A stretch of DNA of 64,000 nucleotides from Sideroxydans sp. GTDB lineage: Bacteria > Pseudomonadota > Gammaproteobacteria > Burkholderiales > Gallionellaceae. Within the stretch, counting starts at the first letter, position 1, and each line of letters opens with the position of its first letter. Made by a program: the position numbers and the translations under genes. A model generated the notes under the pieces. The model had not been told where the DNA came from. It searched no databases and saw only the letters and a list, made by a program, of their open reading frames with translations. The stretch is from the NCBI GenBank assembly GCA_013791855.1, contig VMTA01000015.1:42504-106503 (forward strand), written 5' to 3'. Of the stretch, positions 46,463 to 55,442 are shown one piece after another.

Positions 46463-47632
46463 ATGACACTGGACAGGCTAGATAGAAAGCATTTCAGCAA
46501 AGACCAATACATCTTCTCCGAAGGGGATGAAGGCGGCTGTGCATACATCATCGAATCCGGCGAAGTGGAGATCATCCAGACTTCGGGCACCGGCGATCTG
46601 CGTCTGAGCCTGCTCAAAGCGGGTGAACTGTTCGGCGAAGTGGCCCTGCTCGATCAGCACCCCCGCACCGCGACGGCCCGCACCACCTCCGACACCATAT
46701 TGATCCAGATCGAGCGGCAGCTGGTGCAGGAACTGCTGGATCGCAGCGACCCCATCCTGCGTCATCTGTTGCAAGTCATCCTGGAGCGCTTCCGCAACAA
46801 TCCCGGACACGAAACGCATCACACATCGACACCCGAACAAAGCCATGAAAGCATGCAGTCACGCAAAGAGCTGCAGGGTGCCGCCACGCAGAAACTGTCG
46901 ATGGCGCACGGCATCACGCGCGCACTCAACCAGAACGAGTTCGAGATGTATTACCAGCCGATCTGCGACCTGAAGGACGACAGCGTGGCGGGCTTCGAGG
47001 CACTGATCCGCTGGCATCATCCGACCGATGGCCTGATCCCACCCATGGACTTCCTGTGGCTTGCCGAACAGACCGGGCAGATCCGTCAACTCGGCTTGTG
47101 GACGCTGGAACGCGCTTCACGCGACTGGCCGCGTCTGCGCGAGATGACCAAGCATGAAACACCCTTCGTCAGCGTCAACCTGTCCGCACGGCAATTGACC
47201 GGCGACAATCTGGTGGACGATGTGATCGCCATCATCGCCCGCCACAACATGCCCCCCGAATCATTGAAGCTGGAACTGACCGAGACGGTGATGGTGGAAC
47301 AACCCGCGCTCGCCATGAACATCCTCAGCCGCCTGATCGAGCTGGGATTCAAACTGGCACTGGACGACTACGGCACCGGCTACTCGGGACTGGATAATCT
47401 GCAGCGTTATCCCATCGGCACGCTCAAATTGGATCGCGCCTTCGTCGCGCCCATGCTGACATCCAAGCAGAGTCTGGAGATCGTGCGCTCCTCGATCGCG
47501 CTGGCACACACGCTGGGGATGTCGGTGGTGGCAGAAGGTATCGAGACACGTGAGACGCGCGATGCGCTGGCCGATCTGGGTTGCGACTACGGCCAGGGCT
47601 GGCTGTTCGGAAAACCCATGCCGCTCGACTGA
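46463..47632 (+). CDS. Cyclic-nucleotide-binding-domain EAL phosphodiesterase
   Basis: 389 residues. Residues ~1-110 are a cNMP-binding/Crp-like domain (FSEGDEGGCAYIIESGEVEI, then GELFGEVALLDQHPRTATA with the phosphate-binding RTA). The EAL domain then carries EALIRWHHP, VNLSARQL, LTETVMVE, DDYGTGYSGL, LKLDRAF and VAEGIET: all catalytic residues are present. It would degrade c-di-GMP under control of cAMP or a similar ligand. Such a direct CNB-EAL pairing is less common than CNB with GGDEF. Confidence 0.9.
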   Translation: MTLDRLDRKHFSKDQYIFSEGDEGGCAYIIESGEVEIIQTSGTGDLRLSLLKAGELFGEVALLDQHPRTATARTTSDTILIQIERQLVQELLDRSDPILRHLLQVILERFRNNPGHETHHTSTPEQSHESMQSRKELQGAATQKLSMAHGITRALNQNEFEMYYQPICDLKDDSVAGFEALIRWHHPTDGLIPPMDFLWLAEQTGQIRQLGLWTLERASRDWPRLREMTKHETPFVSVNLSARQLTGDNLVDDVIAIIARHNMPPESLKLELTETVMVEQPALAMNILSRLIELGFKLALDDYGTGYSGLDNLQRYPIGTLKLDRAFVAPMLTSKQSLEIVRSSIALAHTLGMSVVAEGIETRETRDALADLGCDYGQGWLFGKPMPLD

Positions 47633-47651
47633 ATGCGACCCGCGTCGCCGC

Positions 47652-48911
47652 TCACATTTCGCTATACAACTTCCAGATGTTCTTGCCACTGTGTTTGGCA
47701 CGGTACATCGCTTCGTCGGCCCGCATCACCAGTTCCTTGGCAACTTCGGCATCATCCGGGAACAGGGCTATGCCGATGCTCGCCCCCACCTTGCCGGCCT
47801 GTCCATTCAGATCGAAAGGTTCTGTCAGGGCATGCACGATCTTCTCTGCCACGAACACTGCGTTCTGTGACGATTCGATGTTCTCCAGCAACAGGACGAA
47901 CTCATCCCCACCTAATCGCGCCACCGTGTCCGATTCGCGCACTGTCTGAAGGAAGCGCTCGGACACGCCCTTGAGCAACAGGTCGCCCGCTTCGTGACCC
48001 AGCGTATCGTTGATCTGCTTGAAACCATCCAGATCGATGAACAGCACGGCAAGATGGTGCCGCGTGCGTTTGGCAAGATTGATGGAATGGTCGAGGATGT
48101 TCAGGAACGAGGCGCGGTTGGGCAGACCGGTCAGGAAGTCGAAATGCGCCATGTGTGCGATACGCGCTTCCGCTTCCTTGCGTTCGGTGATGTCGCGCAC
48201 GATGCCGATGAAATAGCGGTGTCCGCCCAGCATCATCTCCGAGGCTGAAAGCTCCATCGGGAAGACCTGTCCGTTCTTGCGCACCGCCGTCACTTCACGC
48301 CCTCGGGTGCCGAGGATGTGACTTTCATTGCTGTTCATATAGCGGTGCAGGTAGCCGTCATGCGCGCTGCGATCCGGCTCCGGCATCAACATCTTCACGT
48401 TCTGCCCCAGCACCTCATCCTGCATATAGCCGAAGATGCTCTCGGCAGCCGGGTTGAACCCCTGGATGAGGCCCGACTCGTCGATGGTGATGATGCCGTC
48501 CATCACGTTCTGGATGATCGCCTGCAGTTGCCCCTGGCTCTTCTCCAGTTCGTTCTTGGTCTGTTTCAGGTTGGTGACCATCTGCCAGAACAGCTTCACT
48601 TCCGGCCCGCTGGTCACTTGCTTGTCACCGAACACCTTGCGCGCTTCGGCTGCGACGGTATCGTCATGCGAAAGGTTGTAGACGATGCAATCCGGCCAGG
48701 CCTTGCATGCCTGCAGGGCGGACGCCGCACTGTGATAGACCGGCACACCGTACTTTGCCGCCAGCGCAAAGCCGGGCGCATCCGGATCGGTGTCCGCGAT
48801 GGCGACCACGGTCGCCAGATTGTCCTCCATGAACATCTCAAGCAGGGCGGAACCACCGCGCCCTGCCCCGATGATCACCACAGGATGTCCCGAAACGTTC
48901 CGTGCTTTCAT
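47652..48911 (-). CDS. Rossmann-like domain fused to PAS-GGDEF diguanylate cyclase
   Basis: 419 residues from ATG 48911, chosen for its GGAGAGAG Shine-Dalgarno. The first ~115 residues read like a nucleotide-binding Rossmann fold (VVIIGAGRGGSALLEMF, then ATVVAIADTDPDAPG). A PAS domain follows (IIQNVMDGIITIDESG), then GGDEF with DFLTGLPNRASF, FKQINDTLGHEAGD, I-site RESD and intact GGDEF. An active cyclase is expected. The N-terminal domain might sense NAD(H) or a related cofactor, giving redox-dependent c-di-GMP synthesis; this is inference. Confidence 0.88.
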   Translation of the reverse strand: MKARNVSGHPVVIIGAGRGGSALLEMFMEDNLATVVAIADTDPDAPGFALAAKYGVPVYHSAASALQACKAWPDCIVYNLSHDDTVAAEARKVFGDKQVTSGPEVKLFWQMVTNLKQTKNELEKSQGQLQAIIQNVMDGIITIDESGLIQGFNPAAESIFGYMQDEVLGQNVKMLMPEPDRSAHDGYLHRYMNSNESHILGTRGREVTAVRKNGQVFPMELSASEMMLGGHRYFIGIVRDITERKEAEARIAHMAHFDFLTGLPNRASFLNILDHSINLAKRTRHHLAVLFIDLDGFKQINDTLGHEAGDLLLKGVSERFLQTVRESDTVARLGGDEFVLLLENIESSQNAVFVAEKIVHALTEPFDLNGQAGKVGASIGIALFPDDAEVAKELVMRADEAMYRAKHSGKNIWKLYSEM

Positions 48912-49096
48912 AATCTCTCTCCTTGCAGCTCCGGGCCGATTCTTAATGATCGATGCCTCGATTTTTTCAGCGCCATGCAGCAGGATTAACATACATCCCG
49001 CCTGTCGTTGCCCCTTGCAGACACCGCGTGACCATCCCATGCATAGTGATTATCATGGACGCATCAGATGTACCCACATGTTACGGGGAGAATAGC

Positions 49097-49291
49097 ATGC
49101 TTGCACCTTTTGCCATCGCCGCATCCCTCATCCTGACCCTGGGCGCCTGCAGCCGCGACGAGCCGCCGCCACCGGTACCCAAACTCTTCGCGGAGCAGCG
49201 CGACGCACTCGACCAAGCCAAAGACTTGTCCGCCATGCAACTGGAAGCGGCCGAGCAGCAGCGCAAGGCGATGGAACAACAGACCCAGTGA
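49097..49291 (+). CDS. Small lipoprotein
   Basis: 64 residues from ATG 49097 with GGGGAG upstream. A short signal ends in a lipobox (LTLGAC, Cys about residue 17). The mature part is a charged helix (RDALDQAKDLSAMQLEAAEQ) likely to form a coiled coil. It lies just before the ferredoxin-reductase fusion on the same strand. Function unknown. Confidence 0.75.
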   Translation: MLAPFAIAASLILTLGACSRDEPPPPVPKLFAEQRDALDQAKDLSAMQLEAAEQQRKAMEQQTQ

Positions 49292-49304
49292 CCGGACGCC
49301 CGTC

Positions 49305-50777
49305 ATGACCAGATCGCTCAGCCTGACTCGCGCCGCCAGATTGACAGGCGTGACGCGTGCCGAACTGCAAAGCCGCATCAAGCGCGGCGAGATGGTCTCG
49401 CACGACGGCATGATCACGGTCGGTGAATTGCTGGCCTGCTATCCCGATGCAAAACTTGAGGACACCGCCGAAACGCAGCGCATCGCGCAGATCAAGGAAC
49501 GCGCCTTCGGCAAGCGTGTGTTCGAGCGCGCCCTGCCGGAACCGGAAGTACTGGCCGCGCGCCTCACCGAATTGAGCAAGACACTGGCCACCAGCCAGGC
49601 ACAGGTGGATAGCTTCAAAACGCTGCTGGGCAGACTATGGGACAAGCTCGACGGCACGCCCGACATATCGACGACAGAACTGAAGAAATGGTTAGCACAG
49701 GAGGTTGAATTGGCAATCGAACCCGGCTTCATCAACCCGCTCGCGATCAAAGACAATATCCTGCGCGTGATGACGGCACAGGTGACGATACTGCCCAGCC
49801 GGCACGATTTCATGGTCGAAGGCCACGACTCGCTGCTGGAAGCCGCCATGCGCGCCGGCATCCCGCTCAGTTACGGTTGCAGCGGCGGCAACTGCGGCCT
49901 GTGCAAGGCGAAGGTCGTCTCGGGCGAAGTGCGCAAGACGCGCAACCACGACTTCATCATCCCCGAGGCGGAGAAGGCAGCGGGTTATGTGCTGTTGTGC
50001 AGCAACACTGCCGTCAGTGATGTGGTGATCGAAGCACCGGTGGCGGACAGCGTGCAAGACATCCCGTTCCAGCAGATCGAAGCACACGTGAAGGCCATCG
50101 GCCATATCAACGACGACATCCTGCTGCTGCATCTGCAGACGCCGCGCACCAAACGCCTGCGTTTCCTCGCCGGACAAGGTGTCACACTGCGACTCGGCCT
50201 GTCGTTCACCGCCCTGCAGGCCATCGCCAGTTGCCCGTGCGACGACCGTAACCTGCTGTTCCACATCCACCGCCAGCCCGGAAATCTGTTCTCCGATTAC
50301 GCCTTCGACAAGCTCAAGACGCATGAGGTGGTGGAGATCGAAGGGCCGCAGGGTGAATTCATCCTGCACGAAAGATCCGCCCGTCCGCAGTTCTTCTTCG
50401 CGTTCGACTGCGGCTTCGCACCGATCAAAAGCCTGATCGAACACGCCATATCGCTGGAGGCTGAAGACATCTATCTGCACTGGATAGGATCGAGCAAACA
50501 GCACATCTACCTGCCCAACATCGCCCATTCCTGGGACGATGCACTGGACGACTTCCACTATCAGGAACATATCGCCGGTTTCGATCTGCGCAACGTGAGC
50601 GGCAAGCGCGAAGACACGCTGATCAAACTGCTGCAGGACATCCAGATCGCGGATGCCACCATGCTGCAGGGCGACATCTACATCGCCGGGCCGGACGAAG
50701 CCGTCACCGTCGCCGAAAGATTCTTTCTGGAATTCGGCCTGCCCAAGACCCGCGTGTCCGTGTCTCGCGTAAAATGA
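49305..50777 (+). CDS. HTH-like domain fused to 2Fe-2S ferredoxin and NAD(P)H-flavin reductase
   Basis: 490 residues. Residues 1-50 look like a MerR-type helix-turn-helix (LSLTRAARLTGVTRAELQSR, then GMITVGELLACYP). A coiled-coil linker runs to about 145. The plant-type 2Fe-2S domain has CSGGNCGLC and a fourth Cys in VLLCSN. FAD- and NAD-binding reductase domains follow (FLAGQGVTLRLG; FFAFDCGFAPIKSLIEHA). It resembles the oxygenase reductases or CDP-6-deoxy-glucoseen reductase (AscD) group. The electron acceptor is unknown. Confidence 0.85.
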   Translation: MTRSLSLTRAARLTGVTRAELQSRIKRGEMVSHDGMITVGELLACYPDAKLEDTAETQRIAQIKERAFGKRVFERALPEPEVLAARLTELSKTLATSQAQVDSFKTLLGRLWDKLDGTPDISTTELKKWLAQEVELAIEPGFINPLAIKDNILRVMTAQVTILPSRHDFMVEGHDSLLEAAMRAGIPLSYGCSGGNCGLCKAKVVSGEVRKTRNHDFIIPEAEKAAGYVLLCSNTAVSDVVIEAPVADSVQDIPFQQIEAHVKAIGHINDDILLLHLQTPRTKRLRFLAGQGVTLRLGLSFTALQAIASCPCDDRNLLFHIHRQPGNLFSDYAFDKLKTHEVVEIEGPQGEFILHERSARPQFFFAFDCGFAPIKSLIEHAISLEAEDIYLHWIGSSKQHIYLPNIAHSWDDALDDFHYQEHIAGFDLRNVSGKREDTLIKLLQDIQIADATMLQGDIYIAGPDEAVTVAERFFLEFGLPKTRVSVSRVK

Positions 50778-50826
50778 CGCCCTGCGCGCCGCTGGCGCAC
50801 CGAACAACGTAGCGGAGGGTGTCTGG

Positions 50827-51246
50827 ATGGATCTGGTCTCATGGTTGGTGTATGGCGTGCTGTTCATGCTGGCGGAGTTCCTGTACGGCTCCATGTATCT
50901 GCTCGCCATCGGTCTGGCGTTCATCTATCCCGCCATCGCACAGTACAACGGTGCTGCGACCAATATGCAACTCGCGGCCCTGGCCGCAGGCGCGGCAGTC
51001 CATGCGCTGGTCGTGTACCTCCTGCGCGCGCGCAAACGCGGCGACGGCCCCGCGCCCGCCCGTCCCCAGATCGGCGAGCAAGTCGAGGTGATCGAATGGC
51101 TGGACGAATGCAGCGCGCGCGTGATCTGTCACGGCCGTGAATGGCAGGCAGACAAGGTCGACAGCCGCATGCCGGACGCCATGCATGGCACCATCCATTC
51201 CGTACAGGGCAGCCGCCTCGTCATCACCACCGAGCAAGCCAACTGA
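50827..51246 (+). CDS. NfeD-like membrane protein
   Basis: 139 residues. Two or three TM helices (WLVYGVLFMLAEFLYGSMYLL, LAIGLAFIYPAIAQ, LAALAAGAAVHALVVYLL) are followed by an OB-fold-like C-terminal domain (IGEQVEVIEWLDECSARVICHG). NfeD proteins partner stomatins/SPFH proteases, but no stomatin gene is adjacent. AGCGGAGGG is upstream of the start. Confidence 0.75.
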   Translation: MDLVSWLVYGVLFMLAEFLYGSMYLLAIGLAFIYPAIAQYNGAATNMQLAALAAGAAVHALVVYLLRARKRGDGPAPARPQIGEQVEVIEWLDECSARVICHGREWQADKVDSRMPDAMHGTIHSVQGSRLVITTEQAN

Positions 51247-51264
51247 GCTTGTTCTGCCCATTCG

Positions 51265-52584
51265 ATGCATACCCTTGAAGCCCTGCGCGCCGGCGAGCTG
51301 GCCGGCGTACAACGTCTCGACCTCAGTTGCGGACTGAACGGATTCCCGCGCGAGATATTCGCGCTGGCCGACACGCTGGAGATCCTCAACCTGTCCGGCA
51401 ATGCACTGAGCGATCTGCCGGACGATCTCCCGCGTCTGCACAAGCTGCGCGTCATCTTCTGTTCGGACAATCTTTTCACGCATGTGCCGGAAGTGCTGGG
51501 CCGCTGTCCGCAACTGGAGATGATCGGCTTCAAGGCCAACCGGGTCGAGACACTATCTGCCACCGCCCTGCCGCCGAAATTGCGCTGGCTCATCCTCACC
51601 GACAACCGCCTGTGCGAACTGCCACCTGAACTGGGAAGCTGTGACCGCTTGCAGAAACTCATGCTGGCGGGTAACCAATTGCAACAGTTGCCCGACACAC
51701 TGGCCGGTTGCAGGAATCTGGAACTGCTACGCATCGCCGCCAACCGTTTCGAGCATCTGCCCGACTGGTTGTTCAAAATGCCGCGACTGGCCTGGCTGGC
51801 CTGCGCCGGCAACCCGTGCAGCGACAGCAACGAAGCGGCCGCACTGGCGAATCTGCACATCACCCCGGTCGAGTGGCATCAGCTGGAGCTGCATCACCAA
51901 CTGGGCGAAGGCGCTTCCGGCGTGATCCATCGCGCGCATCACCATGCACGGAACGAAGCCGTCGCGGTCAAGCTGTTCAAGGGCGCGCTCACCAGCGACG
52001 GTCTGCCGCGCAGCGAGAAAGCCGCCAGCATCGCGGCCGGTGCGCATCCGGGTCTGATCCCCGTCATCGGCAAGATCAGCGAGCATCCCGAGCAAACGCC
52101 GGGACTAGTGATGTCGCTGATCGATCCCGCCTTCCGCAATCTGGCCGGTCCGCCCAGCCTCGTTTCCTGCACGCGCGACATCTATGCGGACGATGTGCGC
52201 TTCACCCTGCCCGTCGCGCTCAACATCGCCTGCCGCATCGCTGCCGTGGCCGAACATCTGCATGCGCAAGGCATCATGCATGGCGACCTGTATGCACATA
52301 ACATCCTGTGGGATGAGGCAGGCGACTGCCTGCTGGGCGATTTCGGCGCTGCCTCTTTCCTGCCGCAGGATGCACAGCAAGCTGCGGCCATGCAGCGCAT
52401 CGAGGTGCGCGCCTTTGCCTGCCTGCTGGAAGAACTGCTGGATCGTTGCGAGACCACAGATGCCGCGACCGTTCTGGCGCTACGCGACTTGCAGCAGCGT
52501 TGCGACAGCAAAGATGTAAACAGCAGACCCCTGTTCGCCGACATCCATCGCGAACTCACCGGATGGACCGACAACCTGCCATGA
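51265..52584 (+). CDS. Leucine-rich-repeat protein kinase
   Basis: 439 residues. Residues ~10-200 are about seven LRRs (ILNLSGNALSDLPDDLP, LRWLILTDNRLCELPPEL, LQKLMLAGNQLQQLPDTL). The kinase domain begins near 212: GEGASGVIHRA glycine loop, VAVKLF lysine, HGDLYAHNIL catalytic loop (HGD in place of HRD, Asp and Asn kept) and DFGAAS. Key catalytic residues are therefore present. A eukaryote-like architecture in the cytoplasm; substrates unknown. The stop overlaps the next start by ATGA. Confidence 0.88.
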   Translation: MHTLEALRAGELAGVQRLDLSCGLNGFPREIFALADTLEILNLSGNALSDLPDDLPRLHKLRVIFCSDNLFTHVPEVLGRCPQLEMIGFKANRVETLSATALPPKLRWLILTDNRLCELPPELGSCDRLQKLMLAGNQLQQLPDTLAGCRNLELLRIAANRFEHLPDWLFKMPRLAWLACAGNPCSDSNEAAALANLHITPVEWHQLELHHQLGEGASGVIHRAHHHARNEAVAVKLFKGALTSDGLPRSEKAASIAAGAHPGLIPVIGKISEHPEQTPGLVMSLIDPAFRNLAGPPSLVSCTRDIYADDVRFTLPVALNIACRIAAVAEHLHAQGIMHGDLYAHNILWDEAGDCLLGDFGAASFLPQDAQQAAAMQRIEVRAFACLLEELLDRCETTDAATVLALRDLQQRCDSKDVNSRPLFADIHRELTGWTDNLP

Positions 52585-53210
52585 CAAGAACCGCACCGAG
52601 CAAGACCGACATCGCCCTGATGGAACCCTTCAGCGGCCTGCCGCTGGAACGCATCCACTTGCCGACCACACAAGAAGGCTATGCCACTGCCACTGCAGAT
52701 ATCCTCGCGGCGGGCATTGTCGGCTTCGATACCGAATCGAAACCGACCTTCTCTGTCGGCGATGTGAGCGAAGGGCCGCACGTGGTGCAGTTCGCCCTGC
52801 ACGACAAAGCCTACCTGTTCCAGACCCACCGCAAGGATAGTCTTCCCTTCCTGATCGAGTTGCTGCAGTCACCGCAGTTGCTCAAGGTCGGCTTCGGGCT
52901 GCGCTCGGACGGCAAGCACATCCGCAACAAACTGGGCATACGCCCCGGCGCACTGGTCGATCTCAATCAGGTGTTCAGCAAGGATGGTTTTCAGAAAGAG
53001 ATGGGCGTGCGCAACGCGGTCGCGCAGATGTTCGGCCAGCGTTTCATCAAGTCACGCAAGGTCACCACTTCCAACTGGGCATTGCCGGAATTGAGCGCGC
53101 AACAGATGTTGTATGCGGCGAACGATGCCTATGCGGCACTGAAGGTATTGGAAGCGCTGCACCTGCCGCGCGAGACATTGCCGGTCATGTACGCCGACCA
53201 GACTGACTGA
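52581..53210 (+). CDS. DEDDy 3'-5' exonuclease domain protein
   Basis: 209 residues from ATG 52581, overlapping the kinase stop by four bases. Exo I is VGFDTESKP (Asp, Glu), Exo II VGFGLRSDGKHI (Asp), Exo III YAANDAYAALKV (Tyr and Asp), as in RNase D/WRN-type exonucleases. It trims DNA or RNA ends. No HRDC domain is present. Translational coupling with an LRR-kinase is unusual. Confidence 0.9.
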   Translation: MTRTAPSKTDIALMEPFSGLPLERIHLPTTQEGYATATADILAAGIVGFDTESKPTFSVGDVSEGPHVVQFALHDKAYLFQTHRKDSLPFLIELLQSPQLLKVGFGLRSDGKHIRNKLGIRPGALVDLNQVFSKDGFQKEMGVRNAVAQMFGQRFIKSRKVTTSNWALPELSAQQMLYAANDAYAALKVLEALHLPRETLPVMYADQTD

Positions 53211-53214
53211 GACT

Positions 53215-53868
53215 TCATGCAACAACGCGCTTCTGTTTGAGGTTGTGCATCGCGTCGACCGCGATCTCGCGCACCTCTTCGTTGGCATCATGCAGACAAG
53301 CTTCCACATACGGCTTCGCGGCCACACTCCCGGTCAGTCCGAGCAGATGACAGGCATCGGCACGCACACGATGGTCGGCATGACAGCTGAGTTCCGCCAG
53401 CTCGGGCAGCAATGCCTGCAACGCGGGTGAGTAGCCATACGATTCCAGCAAGGCACTCACACCCAGCCGCACTTCAAGATTCGCCGATGGATCGGCCACG
53501 ATGGACAGCAAAGGTTTCAGTCGCTGGGTGTCGGCGTGGATGAAGGCACTCGCCTGCACATAACCGCCTTGCGTCAGCAGGTGCGCGACGTAGTGCGCCT
53601 TACCCTCTTCGCCATGCGCCCAGTCTACCCACTGCCGCAACTCGCCCAACGTGTGCGCGCCGGTCAGGGTGAATATGCCCAGCTTCAACCAGGGAGCGCT
53701 GCGCACCTCATACTGCCGTGCCAGTTCCGGTTGCGCGCTGGCATCCACCACCCGCACATCCGCCACCTGCCCTTCCTGCTGCAAGGTCTGCAACGCGTGC
53801 TTCACCGTCGCGCAATGCGGACAGTCGGGCGTCACGAACAACAGGGCGTCGGGCGGATAGTTGGTCAT
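53215..53868 (-). CDS. Thioredoxin-fold and HEAT-repeat protein
   Basis: 217 residues from ATG 53868. The N-terminal ~75 residues are a glutaredoxin/thioredoxin-like fold with the redox pair in TPDCPHCATVKHAL and a cis-Pro-like SAPWLKLG. The remainder is HEAT/armadillo-like (NLEVRLGVSALLESYG, DHRVRADACHLLGL, NEEVREIAVDAMHNL). It would sense thiol redox state or act as a targeted reductase. Its start overlaps the SDR stop by ATGA. Confidence 0.8.
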   Translation of the reverse strand: MTNYPPDALLFVTPDCPHCATVKHALQTLQQEGQVADVRVVDASAQPELARQYEVRSAPWLKLGIFTLTGAHTLGELRQWVDWAHGEEGKAHYVAHLLTQGGYVQASAFIHADTQRLKPLLSIVADPSANLEVRLGVSALLESYGYSPALQALLPELAELSCHADHRVRADACHLLGLTGSVAAKPYVEACLHDANEEVREIAVDAMHNLKQKRVVA

Positions 53869-54668
53869 GGCAGCCAGTCGTCCAGCGCGCGCTCCGTCCA
53901 GCGCCACAGCGCATCATCCAGTTCATGGTCCGCGGCCAGTGCTGAGCAGGGAGTCTCCTGGCGATCCTCGAAATAACGCCCTGTCACGCCCTGAACCTTG
54001 TGCGAGGTCGCCAGATAGACCGATGTGCGCGCTCCGTTCTCCAGCGTATCGCCCTTCATGTTGAAACCGGTGTGCAACAACTTGGTATCGATCACGCCAG
54101 GATGCAGACTGTTGGAACACAACCATGATTCGCGCTCCGCCAGCGCGTTGGCGAACAGGGTGTCGGCCAGTTTGGAATTGGCGTAAGCGTGATAGGCATC
54201 GAACTCGCGTTCGGAATTCATGTTGTCGAACGCGATGCGTCCGCTTTGATGCGCGACGGAACTCACCGTCACCACCCGGGGATCGCCCGATCGCTTCAGC
54301 AGCGACAGCAGCCAGCGCGTCAGCACGAACGGCGCGAAGTAATTCACCGCCATCGTTTTCTCGAAACCGTTCGGCGTCAGTTGCCGCTCCGCCATATAAA
54401 CGCCCGCGTTGTGCAGCAGCACATCCAGCCTGGGCAGGCGCGCATTCAGTTCCTGCGCCATCTGCACCACCTGCCCGAGATCGGCCAGATCGGCACACGC
54501 GGTCTGCAATTTCGCATCCGGCACCGATTGCCTGATCTTGTCCGCCGCCTGCAGCGCTTTCACCGCATCACGACTATGCAGCACCACCTCGTGACCGAGT
54601 AGTGCCAATTCCCTTGCCGTTTCCAATCCGATGCCGTCCGTCGCACCGGTAACCAGTATCGTGCTCAT
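53865..54668 (-). CDS. Short-chain dehydrogenase/reductase
   Basis: 267 residues. NAD(P) motif [15 protein letters not shown] motif [10 protein letters not shown], catalytic Ser in [11 protein letters not shown] and YANSK (Tyr/Lys). It resembles retinol-dehydrogenase/WWOX-like SDRs, and no substrate can be assigned. It overlaps the acylphosphatase upstream and the thioredoxin-HEAT gene downstream by four bases each, giving one operon. Confidence 0.9.
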   Translation of the reverse strand: MSTILVTGATDGIGLETARELALLGHEVVLHSRDAVKALQAADKIRQSVPDAKLQTACADLADLGQVVQMAQELNARLPRLDVLLHNAGVYMAERQLTPNGFEKTMAVNYFAPFVLTRWLLSLLKRSGDPRVVTVSSVAHQSGRIAFDNMNSEREFDAYHAYANSKLADTLFANALAERESWLCSNSLHPGVIDTKLLHTGFNMKGDTLENGARTSVYLATSHKVQGVTGRYFEDRQETPCSALAADHELDDALWRWTERALDDWLP

Positions 54669-54949
54669 GCATCACTCCGTATTGCAAAATCCTCAAAGCT
54701 GCCGCTGCCCTCAGCCACGTCCACGCGCGACACCTGCGCCAGTTCCGGCCCGCGATGCGCCCACGCCAGCAGCGCTTCCACTGCGGCCGCCTCACCCTGC
54801 ACCATCGCTTCCACCGTGCCGTCGCTGCAGTTGCGACACCAGCCGTTCACACCCAGCTTCTCCGCCTCGCGCCACATCGAATCGCGATACCACACCCCCT
54901 GCACACGGCCGTGCATCACCAGATGCAAGGTCTTCACCTCATCACGCAT
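54665..54949 (-). CDS. acyP: Acylphosphatase
   Basis: 94 residues. The family signatures [11 protein letters not shown] (catalytic Arg) and [20 protein letters not shown] (catalytic Asn) are complete. It hydrolyses acyl phosphates in the cytoplasm. It overlaps the yjbQ-like gene upstream by eight bases and the SDR downstream by four. Confidence 0.94.
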   Translation of the reverse strand: MRDEVKTLHLVMHGRVQGVWYRDSMWREAEKLGVNGWCRNCSDGTVEAMVQGEAAAVEALLAWAHRGPELAQVSRVDVAEGSGSFEDFAIRSDA

Positions 54950-55370
54950 CCCGCTCTCCCTGTACCGTCACCACGATGTTACGACTCCCGCCGTGATTGC
55001 GATGCTCGCACAGATAGATGCCCTGCCAGGTGCCCAATGCCGGGCGACCGTTCGCCACGGGGATGTTCAGGCTCGCGCCGAGCAGACTGCATTTTATATG
55101 CGCGGGCATATCGTCTGCACCCTCATCCTGATGCCGGTAATAGGGTTCATCTTCCTGCACGGCGCGGTTGAACCACTGTTCGAGATCCTGACGCACGGTC
55201 GGGTCGGCGTTCTCGTTCAGCGTCAGCGATGCCGAAGTGTGCCGGATGAAGACATTCATCATACCTATTCTGAACTCGCGCAATTCCGGCAAGGCGCGCA
55301 GCACCTCGTCTGTCACCAGATGGAAGCCGCGCGCGCGGGGTTGCAGTCTGATCTCTTTTTGTAACCACAT
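54942..55370 (-). CDS. yjbQ: YjbQ family protein (UPF0047, thiamine phosphate synthase-like)
   Basis: 142 residues. [20 protein letters not shown] and the C-terminal [17 protein letters not shown] with its metal-binding His/Glu are typical of the family. YjbQ shows minor thiamine-phosphate-synthase activity in E. coli; the true role is unclear. It is the first gene of the operon running to 53215. Confidence 0.92.
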   Translation of the reverse strand: MWLQKEIRLQPRARGFHLVTDEVLRALPELREFRIGMMNVFIRHTSASLTLNENADPTVRQDLEQWFNRAVQEDEPYYRHQDEGADDMPAHIKCSLLGASLNIPVANGRPALGTWQGIYLCEHRNHGGSRNIVVTVQGERDA

Positions 55371-55442
55371 GGTAATAAAGCCTGAAATAACAATCGGGTC
55401 GCTGCTTCATGTAATATCGGCGCAACGGGAGTTGGCCGCGTA

